Positions 47,066 to 54,877 of a stretch of 64,000 nt of DNA are shown piece after piece. The stretch's first letter is position 1, and the number at the start of each line of letters is the position of its first letter. Both the position numbers and the translations under genes were made by a program. The notes under the pieces were generated by a model. That model was given only the letters and a program-made list of their open reading frames with translations, was not told the origin of the DNA and did not search any database. This DNA is from Candidatus Viadribacter manganicus (GTDB lineage Bacteria > Pseudomonadota > Alphaproteobacteria > Caulobacterales > Aquidulcibacteraceae), in NCBI RefSeq assembly GCF_001679665.1, contig NZ_CP013244.1:1240001-1304000 (forward strand). The letters are read 5' to 3'.

Positions 47066-47635
47066 CTAGAGCTTGTCCTCGCGCACCGAGCGTACCTCCA
47101 CACTGGCGTCGGCGAGGCATCTATATAGATGTCGCCTTTGCGCCAGCGGCCACCAATCGTAGAGGAAGATCTCGATCGGACGCCAGTTGGCGACCCAGCC
47201 CAGGATAATGAGCCCCTCGGCGAAGAAGCTTGAGATGTCGCCAGGCCCGAAAAGACTGCTCACCAAACGCCCACCCAACACGCAACCGCCCAACACCGCC
47301 AGACCGATAAAAAGCGACAGGCGTCCAATGCGAAACATCTCGTGGAGATCACCACTCATGCGCTCAGCGCGATAGGTGAAGTGACGCCGTAGTGCGTCCG
47401 CTAGTCCCGCCGCGGCGGGACTTTGGGCCTCGCGCTGCGACAGATGAACGATGATGCGGAATGCTTGACCTCTCGGCAGCTCACGCGCCCAGCCGACTAT
47501 GAAATCTTCTGCACTCCTCGCAAGATCACGCGTCGGCATCGGAAATGGGTCGAATGGATCGAAGAGTTGGCTGAGCTCCTCAAGCCGGAGCTCGATCGAG
47601 GCGCCGCCCTGAAGGTCAACAATTGCCTCGTTCAT
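47066..47635 (-). CDS. Two-helix membrane protein of unknown function
   Basis: This 189-residue protein has a soluble N-terminal part (about 1-105, with an acidic FDPFDPFPMPTRDLA segment) and two membrane helices (about 106-128 and 140-160), followed by a short basic C-terminus. I do not recognise the family. It lies downstream of the PRPP synthetase on the same strand with a 55-base gap and may be part of that operon. It ends convergently with the L,D-transpeptidase. Confidence 0.6.
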   Translation of the reverse strand: MNEAIVDLQGGASIELRLEELSQLFDPFDPFPMPTRDLARSAEDFIVGWARELPRGQAFRIIVHLSQREAQSPAAAGLADALRRHFTYRAERMSGDLHEMFRIGRLSLFIGLAVLGGCVLGGRLVSSLFGPGDISSFFAEGLIILGWVANWRPIEIFLYDWWPLAQRRHLYRCLADASVEVRSVREDKL

Positions 47636-47690
47636 GGCTCATCCCCGGCTGGGCTCTTCTCATGGTCGCCAAGCGCTCCTTAAAGTCACG

Positions 47691-48572
47691 CTAGGATGCG
47701 ATCAATCTCGCCAGCATGTCCACGACAGAAATGGCGTTGGATGGATGAGCAATCGTATCGGTCGTCACCACGCGCTCGGATGTTTCGGCGAGACGATCGA
47801 AGGCGCCTGGAGCGAAAACGGCGTGGATAGCCAAGCAATAGGGCTTTGCCATTCCGCGCGCCGCCAGCGCACGCGATGCTTCAATCATGGTCCGCCCGGA
47901 AGAAACTATGTCGTCGATCAATACTGGCTGGCGCTCGCTCCACGCCGCCAAGTCCGGCAGTTCGACGCGCACTTTTTCATCACCGCTTCTCAGCTTGTTT
48001 GCGACCACATGTGGCGCGCCCGCGCTTTTTGCGACCTCTTGCGCCCATTGTGCGCTTTCTTGGTCTGGCCCGATGATCAAAGCTGCATCGAGGTTTTGCG
48101 CAATCCAGGCGCCAAGGAGCGGCGCAGCCGCGCCTACATGGGTGGGGATCGAGAATATCGTCTCTAAACCACAGATGCGATGAAGATGGGGATCGATGGT
48201 CACCAGGGCGTCGAAATTCTGCGAAATGAGGCGCGCAAAATGCCTCGCCGATACGACCTCGCCGGGCTTAAAGCGCTTGTCCTGGCGCATATAGGCAAGA
48301 TAGGGCGCGATCAGATAAACGCCCTCAGCGCCGCACTCTCGAGCGGCGGCCGCCGCAAAGACAAGCGTCAGTATTTGCGGATCTGGATTTGCTAATGTGC
48401 AGACGATGTAAACGCGCTTTGCCCGCACCGCGCTTGCAATGCGAACATAGGCTTCACAATCGGGGAAACGGCGCCAATCCAGAACCCCCAATTCAGCATC
48501 AAGGCGCCTCGCAAGCGCCGCCGCCATCGCCTCGTTGCCCGGCATCGGCAAGATCACACGCATCGCGCTCAA
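47691..48572 (-). CDS. Ribose-phosphate pyrophosphokinase, archaeal-like short form
   Basis: This 293-residue PRPP synthetase transfers pyrophosphate from ATP to ribose 5-phosphate. The PRPP-binding loop is VLIDDIVSSGRTMIEA, and the catalytic region is TIDPHLHRICGLETIFSIP. The DPHLHR form and the roughly 290-residue length resemble archaeal enzymes more than the usual 310-320-residue bacterial Prs. MRVILP (codon 4) is an alternative start. It overlaps the AMP-phosphorylase-like gene by 4 bases. A housekeeping prs is presumably elsewhere, so this may be specialised for the neighbouring nucleotide-salvage genes. Confidence 0.85.
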   Translation of the reverse strand: MSAMRVILPMPGNEAMAAALARRLDAELGVLDWRRFPDCEAYVRIASAVRAKRVYIVCTLANPDPQILTLVFAAAAARECGAEGVYLIAPYLAYMRQDKRFKPGEVVSARHFARLISQNFDALVTIDPHLHRICGLETIFSIPTHVGAAAPLLGAWIAQNLDAALIIGPDQESAQWAQEVAKSAGAPHVVANKLRSGDEKVRVELPDLAAWSERQPVLIDDIVSSGRTMIEASRALAARGMAKPYCLAIHAVFAPGAFDRLAETSERVVTTDTIAHPSNAISVVDMLARLIAS

Positions 48573-50074
48573 GCCTCGATCTCGAACATATCCATGTTGG
48601 CGGCCGCAAACCCCAAGGCATAGTCCAATTCACCGGGCGCCTCGGCGTGCACGATGAGAAGCGGCGCTCCCGCCATCACTTGATCGCCAAGACGCGCCAG
48701 TATTTCTAAGCCAGCCGCCTTATCATCCGGCGCGCCCGCCAATTTGGCGAGGCGCGAGATCTTTCGGTTGTTGATGTGGGTGACTATGCCCGAATGGGGG
48801 GCGCCCAGAGCACGCCGCAATGGCGCGACCGGCGGCGTGCGCATGCCGCCCTGGGCGGCGCAAATACGCTGGAACTTGGTCCATGCACGCCCGCTTGCGA
48901 GCGCCTCCTCCGCGAGAGCCGCTCCTTGCGCTTGGGGTGCGGCGCCCGACAGCTCAAGCACTGCCGCAGCGATCGCTAAAGCGCGCATACGCAAATCTTG
49001 CGGCGCCTGGGGCTCGCCCTTCAGCACCGCTAAAACATCACGCGCTTCCAGCGCCGGCCCAATGCCGCGTCCCACCGGCTGGGCCCCATCGGTGCGTAGG
49101 ACCCGCGTCTTCATCCCGAAAGATGACGCAACCGCGCAAATGTGGTCGGTGAGGTTTTCGGCGGCGCGTTCGGTGCGCACCTTGGCTGTGGGTCCAACCG
49201 GAAGGTCCAAAACGACATGAGTGGCCCCGGCGGCAATCTTCTTCGACAAGACCGATGCGATCAATTGGCCTTCAGTATCGATCTCAAGCGCCCGCTCGAC
49301 GCGGATCAACACATCGTCCGCAGGTGAGAGCTTCACTGCCCCGCCCCAGGCTATGCATCCACCTTCAGCCTCGACCACGCGGCGCATAGCGCTGACATCA
49401 AGATCGACCGGTGCGAGCGTTTCCATCGCATCCGCCGTGCCCGATGGCGAGGTGATTGCGCGTGAGGATGTCTTGGGCATGATCAGGCCGCAACTGGCGG
49501 CGATCGCTACAACGATCGGCGTCGTGCGGTTCCCTGGCAAACCACCAACGCAATGTTTGTCGCTGACGACTGGCGCGCCCCACGAAAGTCGATCACCGGC
49601 GTCAGCCATCGCCCCGGTGAGATGGGTGATCTCCTCGACATCGAGCGGGAATGCAGAACAAGCCGCAATGAAAGTGGCAAGATGAATGTCCGCATAGCGA
49701 CCGGCGACGATGTCGGTGATGATCCCGCCAAAGGCGCGTGCATCTAAGCGGCCGCCATAAATGCGATGGCGCACGTCGGCTAGTGAGTCCACACTCGGCG
49801 TGTTCTCAACGTCGAGCACCTCGCCGGGCTTTAGATCAAGGCGCCGCCACGCCGCCTCAGAAAGCCCAACCTCATCAAGGTGCAGCCACTCATTCTCGAT
49901 CTGATAAAGCGTTGCGATGAGCTCGCGCGTCCCGGCCCGCACCAGCACACGTGCGCGCGCCGCCAAGCCCTCCGATTTGCACACGTGGCAATCGGTGCGC
50001 ATCAAAACGATCGCCTCATCCTGGGTCAAAAGCCCGAGCCGGCGCGCGCGAAGCGGATGCACTTGCCCGTTCAT
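48569..50074 (-). CDS. AMP phosphorylase-type (thymidine phosphorylase family) enzyme
   Basis: This 501-residue pyrimidine-nucleoside-phosphorylase-fold enzyme has a short N-terminal domain (about 1-80) as in archaeal AMP phosphorylases. The core SDKHCVGGLPGNRTTPIVVA, MPKTSSRAITSPSGTADAME and GGCIAWGGAVKLSPADD match the AMP-phosphorylase subgroup. True thymidine phosphorylases have DKHSTGGVGDK there. The likely reaction is NMP plus phosphate to free base plus ribose 1,5-bisphosphate. It is coupled at both ends by 4-base overlaps (MBL nuclease upstream, PRPP synthetase downstream). No RubisCO or ribose-1,5-bisphosphate isomerase is in the window. Confidence 0.85.
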   Translation of the reverse strand: MNGQVHPLRARRLGLLTQDEAIVLMRTDCHVCKSEGLAARARVLVRAGTRELIATLYQIENEWLHLDEVGLSEAAWRRLDLKPGEVLDVENTPSVDSLADVRHRIYGGRLDARAFGGIITDIVAGRYADIHLATFIAACSAFPLDVEEITHLTGAMADAGDRLSWGAPVVSDKHCVGGLPGNRTTPIVVAIAASCGLIMPKTSSRAITSPSGTADAMETLAPVDLDVSAMRRVVEAEGGCIAWGGAVKLSPADDVLIRVERALEIDTEGQLIASVLSKKIAAGATHVVLDLPVGPTAKVRTERAAENLTDHICAVASSFGMKTRVLRTDGAQPVGRGIGPALEARDVLAVLKGEPQAPQDLRMRALAIAAAVLELSGAAPQAQGAALAEEALASGRAWTKFQRICAAQGGMRTPPVAPLRRALGAPHSGIVTHINNRKISRLAKLAGAPDDKAAGLEILARLGDQVMAGAPLLIVHAEAPGELDYALGFAAANMDMFEIEA

Positions 50075-51435
50075 GTGAGATCGTAGCTGAAAAGCGGATC
50101 GACAACGTTTGCCTTCCATTTAAGTTCGCGCTCGACACGCGTACGCAGCGCCTCCGAAGCTGCAGGTTCGCCATGGACGATGAACAACCGGCGCGGCGCC
50201 TGCTCAAATCCCGACAGCCAGCGCATAATCTCATCGGCGTCGGCGTGAGCAGAGAGCTGAGGCAAACTGGCGATCTCGGCGCGCACCGGTATCCACTCGC
50301 CGAACATTTTGAGCTCGCTCTCCCCCGCCAGCAGACGCGCGCCGCGCGTGCCCAGGGCTTGGTAACCTGCAAACACGATGGTGCTTCGAGGATCCGGCGC
50401 AAAGGCGCGAATATGGTGCACGATCCGCCCGCCTGTCGCCATGCCGCTGCCTGCAATCACCACTTTGGGCATCGGGTTGGAGGTGATTGCCTTGGAAGCT
50501 TCGACATCACGCGTATAGGTGGCGACCGCGCTAGAGCCTGCGACGGCTTCAGCGTCGAGCTTGTGATCGTCAGGATGGGCGCGCAGCAATTGGGTGGCGT
50601 TGATCGCCATAGGGCTGTCCAGAAAAACTGGCGTCGCCCCCAAGCGTCCTGCGCGCTTCAGCTGCCACAAATAATAAAGCAGACTCTGCACACGCCCCAC
50701 GGCGAATGCGGGAATAATAACGCTGCCACCGCGCTCCACCGTGCGTTCGATGATGTCGCCAAGCTCCGCCATCGGGTCGCTTCTGGCATGGACCCTATCG
50801 GCGTAAGTGGATTCAACGATCACATAATCGGCATGCGCGACGGGCTTTGGATCGCACATCACCGCATCATTGTAGCGGCCAAGATCGCCGGAGAAGACAA
50901 GCGTTCTGGCGCCAATTTTCACCTCTGCGGTGGCGGCGCCAAGAATATGCCCCGCACGCTGAAACCGCAGACCACAATCGCGAGCGATCTCGAATTCTGA
51001 GTCAAACGGCATCGGCTTCAAGTGCTTCAGCGCCCGCTCTGCATCGCGCATTGTGTAAAGCGGCAATGCCGGCTGGTGCTTGGAAAAACCCTTGCGATTT
51101 GCGTAGTCAGCATCCTTCTCGGCGATCTGGGCGCTATCCTTCAATAGAATGTCGCAAAGAGCTGCGGTCGCATCGGTGCAATGGGCAACGCCCCGAAACC
51201 CATCGCGCACCAGCTTCGGCAGATAACCGCTATGGTCCAGATGCGCATGCGTCAGAACCACCGCATCGATTGCGTCCGGCGCCACCGCGAGCGGCGCCCA
51301 ATTGCGCTCACGCAGGTGCTTTAACCCCTGAAAAAGCCCACAATCGACCAGGACGCGCACACCATCGGCTTCGATCAAGTGCTTCGATCCGGTGACGGTG
51401 TCAGCCCCGCCAAGACTTCGCAATCTGAGCTTCAC
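50071..51435 (-). CDS. MBL-fold beta-CASP nuclease (RNA-specificity domain)
   Basis: This 454-residue metallo-beta-lactamase-fold hydrolase has two zinc-site motifs: LTHAHLDHSG (H63, H65, D67, H68) and VFSGDLGRYND, with the C-terminal RNA-metabolising part holding SAHADADEIMRWL and FIVHGEP. The beta-CASP insert with IVIPAFAVGR-like text (VIIPAFAVGRVQSLLYYL) marks it as an RNA or single-strand nuclease of the CPSF73/YsgC type. GTG 51435 follows GGGAGG and overlaps the P-type ATPase stop (GTGA). It would supply mononucleotides to the next enzyme if acting on RNA, which is inference. Confidence 0.87.
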   Translation of the reverse strand: MKLRLRSLGGADTVTGSKHLIEADGVRVLVDCGLFQGLKHLRERNWAPLAVAPDAIDAVVLTHAHLDHSGYLPKLVRDGFRGVAHCTDATAALCDILLKDSAQIAEKDADYANRKGFSKHQPALPLYTMRDAERALKHLKPMPFDSEFEIARDCGLRFQRAGHILGAATAEVKIGARTLVFSGDLGRYNDAVMCDPKPVAHADYVIVESTYADRVHARSDPMAELGDIIERTVERGGSVIIPAFAVGRVQSLLYYLWQLKRAGRLGATPVFLDSPMAINATQLLRAHPDDHKLDAEAVAGSSAVATYTRDVEASKAITSNPMPKVVIAGSGMATGGRIVHHIRAFAPDPRSTIVFAGYQALGTRGARLLAGESELKMFGEWIPVRAEIASLPQLSAHADADEIMRWLSGFEQAPRRLFIVHGEPAASEALRTRVERELKWKANVVDPLFSYDLT

Positions 51436-53939
51436 GCGCGCCTCCCCCAGGACCCAAAGCGCAGCGCCGGCCAATGCCAGGCGCCGCTCAGCAAACCAAC
51501 GCCAAGGGACGCGAGCACATAAGGAGCGCTCGGCGCCGCCAAGTGAAAAATCCCCGCCAATAACGGACTTGCGACGACCATCGCCAGAACGGCCAACAGC
51601 ACCCCAGCGATGATCCAGTAAATGCGCCGCTCGGGATCTAAGATGCGTCCCTCGGCGCCGACCGCGTCCACCAGCGCTAAAGTGAGGTTGGCGACAACGA
51701 GCGCAATGAAAGCTGCCCCGCGCGCCTGATCGACGGTTAGCGTCGCTGCAGCGTAGATATAAAGCGTCAAGACACCGACCAAGATGACAAGACCCTGCAC
51801 AGCGGCGTTGAGCAATTGTCTTGGGCCAAACAACGCTTCATCGGGCTTGCGCGGGGGACGTTTCATCGCCCCTCGGCTGCTGCGTTCGCCTTCAAAGGCG
51901 AGCGCACAAGTGGGGTCAATCGCCAGTTCCAGCAAAACCACGTGCATCGGAAACAAAAGCTGCGGCAATCCAAGAAGGATCGGCAAGAGCGCAAGACCCG
52001 CAATCGGGATATGGATCGCTGTGATGTAAATTAAGGCCTTGCGCAGATTGGCGAAGATACGCCGACCCATGCGCACGCCGCCGACGATCGAGGCAAAGCC
52101 GTCATCTAAAAGCACAAGGTCAGCGGCTTCGCGCGCGACGTCAGCGCCTTTTTGGCCCATGGCGATCCCGATATCGGCCGCCTCAAGCGCCGGCGCGTCG
52201 TTTACGCCATCGCCTGTCATCGCCACGACTTCGCCATTGGCTTTGAGCGCCTCGACGATGAGCAGTTTTTGATCTGGGCCAATGCGTGCAAAGACCCGGC
52301 CTTGGCGCAGGTGCTGACGCAAGGCGGGAAAAGCAAGCTCGGCCAACGCAGCGCCCGTCATGACGCCGCTTGCGACATCGATACCGGCCCCGGACGCGAT
52401 CGCCAGCGCCGTCGCTGGATGATCGCCAGTGATCATGATGACTTGAATGCCGGCGCTGCGCGCCTCTTCCAATGCACCTGGAACATCTTCACGCAACGGA
52501 TCGAGAAATCCGATAAGACCCACAAACGCGAACGAAGCGCTCTCAGGCAGCTCCGGAAACGTCGTCCCGCCACGCCAGTTGGCGACGCCCAGAACGCGCA
52601 AGCCATCCTTGGCGAACGCTTCGATAATCTCATGAAGTCGGGCGATCGTCCCATCATCGAGCCCGCACAAACGAAATAGAGCTTCCGGCGCGCCCTTGGC
52701 GGCGGCCACGCGCTCGTCGCCCGCGCGCCAAAGCTGGGTAACCGCCATCATGTCTGGCCGCAGCGGCCAACTTCGCTCAATCGCGCCTGCGCCAACGACC
52801 ACGCCGATCGCGCCCGCCGCTTCATGGATCGCCCGATCCATGGGATCTATTGGCCGAACGCTTGAGGCCAAACCGGCGCAGGCGATCAGAGCACGCCCCT
52901 CATCGCCGAGCGCTGTATCGACGCTGGCAACGCCGGCTTTGGTCCAAACGCGAACCAGGCGCATGTGATTTTGCGTCAAGGTGCCGGTCTTATCGACACA
53001 CAAGACCGTTGCTCCGCCGAGCGCCTCAATGACCGCGCTTCGGCGCACAAGCACTTTATGGGTCGCGAGCCGCCAGGCGCCCAACGCCAAAAACACCGCC
53101 AGCACCATCGGAAATTCTTCCGGCACCAACGCAATCGCCGTTGTTATTCCAGCAAGCGCGCCGGCGATGAAGTCACCGCGGAATATGCCGAAAGCGAGCA
53201 CCACCAAGCCACAAAAAGCGAGCGCAAAGGCGCCCACCAGGCCCACCAGTTTGCCTGCTGTGCGCTGGAGCGGCGTCGGTTGCTGATCGATCTCGGCGAG
53301 CGAGCGGCCAATGCGCCCAAGCGCCGAGCGGACGCCTGTATGGGTGACACGCGCCACGCCTTGGCCACGCACCACCAGCGTTCCTGAAAATAAAAGCGGC
53401 GAGACTTCGTGCGGCGGCGCAGAGATCTCGCCAAAGACCTCTCCGGCGCGAGCCAAGCGCTTGGAGACTGGGGCGGACTCTCCGGTCAGGGACGATTCAT
53501 CCACGCTCAGAATGTCGCCTGCGATCAAAACCGCGTCGGCGCAGATCCGGTCGCCTTCTCCGACCAGCATAATATCGCCGGGCACGATCTCGCGCGAGCT
53601 CACCTTTCGCTCTAGCCCATCGCGCACGACACGCGCGTGCGGCTGCGCCAGTTCGCGCAGCGCCAACAATGCCCGCTCACTGCGCGCTTCTTGTACGACC
53701 ACAAGCGCAATCGCCGCGCATGCGCCGAGCAGCAAAAAGACGCCCTCGCCAAGACTACCGAGAAAAAGATAGAGCCCCGCCGCCGCGAGCAGCAGCACGA
53801 ACATCGGCTCGCGCATGGTCTCGCCAGCAATCTGGGCAAAGCCGCGGCGGCCGGGACTTGGCAATGCGTTGGCGCCCCATTGGGCCAACTTTTGGCAAGC
53901 TTGCGCCTCGCTCAGGCCCGTTGGGCTCTCATCGGTCAC
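51432..53939 (-). CDS. Cation-translocating P-type ATPase (P2-like)
   Basis: This 835-residue ion pump has the A-domain TGES at 152-155, phosphorylation site D316 in DKTGT, nucleotide-binding KGAPEAL and hinge TGDGVNDAPAL. Ten membrane helices are expected. The TM4 ion site reads VPEEFP (273-277) instead of the PEGLP of classic calcium pumps, a form seen in a bacterial subgroup of unclear ion preference (calcium or manganese are candidates). It heads the minus-strand chain ATPase-MBL nuclease-AMP phosphorylase-PRPP synthetase, all with 4-base overlaps. Confidence 0.9.
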   Translation of the reverse strand: MTDESPTGLSEAQACQKLAQWGANALPSPGRRGFAQIAGETMREPMFVLLLAAAGLYLFLGSLGEGVFLLLGACAAIALVVVQEARSERALLALRELAQPHARVVRDGLERKVSSREIVPGDIMLVGEGDRICADAVLIAGDILSVDESSLTGESAPVSKRLARAGEVFGEISAPPHEVSPLLFSGTLVVRGQGVARVTHTGVRSALGRIGRSLAEIDQQPTPLQRTAGKLVGLVGAFALAFCGLVVLAFGIFRGDFIAGALAGITTAIALVPEEFPMVLAVFLALGAWRLATHKVLVRRSAVIEALGGATVLCVDKTGTLTQNHMRLVRVWTKAGVASVDTALGDEGRALIACAGLASSVRPIDPMDRAIHEAAGAIGVVVGAGAIERSWPLRPDMMAVTQLWRAGDERVAAAKGAPEALFRLCGLDDGTIARLHEIIEAFAKDGLRVLGVANWRGGTTFPELPESASFAFVGLIGFLDPLREDVPGALEEARSAGIQVIMITGDHPATALAIASGAGIDVASGVMTGAALAELAFPALRQHLRQGRVFARIGPDQKLLIVEALKANGEVVAMTGDGVNDAPALEAADIGIAMGQKGADVAREAADLVLLDDGFASIVGGVRMGRRIFANLRKALIYITAIHIPIAGLALLPILLGLPQLLFPMHVVLLELAIDPTCALAFEGERSSRGAMKRPPRKPDEALFGPRQLLNAAVQGLVILVGVLTLYIYAAATLTVDQARGAAFIALVVANLTLALVDAVGAEGRILDPERRIYWIIAGVLLAVLAMVVASPLLAGIFHLAAPSAPYVLASLGVGLLSGAWHWPALRFGSWGRRA

Positions 53940-54096
53940 CGGTCAGATTATCCGCACTCTTTTATAATCGCGTCTATGATCGCGTCGCGATCTCGATTTA
54001 CATATCGCCGGGCCGGAAAAGGCCTGCGCCAATGTCCCCTATCATCTGCAAATCGCAAAAGGGATAGACATCAGAGCAGAGCGCTGATCATCTCAT

Positions 54097-54110
54097 TTGA
54101 GGTCAATCAA
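54097..54110. promoter_or_regulatory. FNR/FixK-like box TTGAG-GTCA-ATCAA
   Basis: One mismatch from TTGAT-N4-ATCAA, of the same TTGAG form as the 45602 box. It lies in the 203-base gap between the P-type ATPase chain (minus) and the ABC exporter (plus). The geometry suits the ATPase chain better, since the plus-strand ATG is only 33 bases away. Confidence 0.5.
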
Positions 54111-54142
54111 GGATTGCCTGACCAAAGCGGGCATGAAGCTTC

Positions 54143-54874
54143 ATGATCAACGCTGCGCCGTCAGATCAGCCATTGCCGCTCTTTGCCCTCCGCGGCATTT
54201 GCCGGACCTATGGCGCAGGCGAGACAGAGGTTCGCGCACTCATTGACGTCGACCTAGACATTAGTGGCGGCGAATTGATCGTGCTTTTGGGCCCGTCAGG
54301 CTCGGGCAAGTCCACCCTCCTCAATATTCTGGGCGGCCTCGATCGTCCAAGCGCAGGCGCGATCCACTTTCGCGGCGCGCCGCTTACAGGACAAAGTGAA
54401 GAGGCGCTAACCCGGTATCGTCGCCGCCATGTCGGCTTCATTTTCCAATTCTACAATCTTATTCCAAGTCTGACGGCGCGTGAGAACGTCGAATTGGTTG
54501 GCGAGATCACCGACGATCCGCTCGAAGCGGCCGAAGCGCTTGAGCTTGTAGGCCTTGGCAAACGCCTTGATCACTTTCCATCGCAATTATCTGGCGGCGA
54601 ACAACAGCGCGTCGCGGTGGCGCGCGCCATCGCCAAAAGGCCGGCCGTGCTTTTGTGCGATGAGCCCACAGGCGCGCTCGATGTCAAAACTGGCGTTCGG
54701 GTGTTAGAAGCACTCCAAGAAGTGAACCAACGCTACGGTTCGACAACCTTGATCGTCACCCACAATGGCGATGTCGCGCGCATGGGCGCGCGCGTCATTC
54801 GCTTCGGCGATGGCCGCGTGCGCAGCGTCGAGACCAATAGCGAGCGTGTTCCACCATCAGCTCTGGTGTGGTGA
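54143..54874 (+). CDS. ABC transporter ATP-binding protein (MacB/LolD type)
   Basis: This 243-residue ATPase has Walker [14 protein letters not shown], signature [14 protein letters not shown], Walker [13 protein letters not shown] and H-loop IVTHNGD. The form matches ATPases that pair with FtsX-type permeases. An FNR-like box lies 33 bases upstream of the ATG. The permease follows after 3 bases. It works at the cytoplasmic membrane face. Confidence 0.9.
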   Translation: MINAAPSDQPLPLFALRGICRTYGAGETEVRALIDVDLDISGGELIVLLGPSGSGKSTLLNILGGLDRPSAGAIHFRGAPLTGQSEEALTRYRRRHVGFIFQFYNLIPSLTARENVELVGEITDDPLEAAEALELVGLGKRLDHFPSQLSGGEQQRVAVARAIAKRPAVLLCDEPTGALDVKTGVRVLEALQEVNQRYGSTTLIVTHNGDVARMGARVIRFGDGRVRSVETNSERVPPSALVW

Positions 54875-54877
54875 GCG

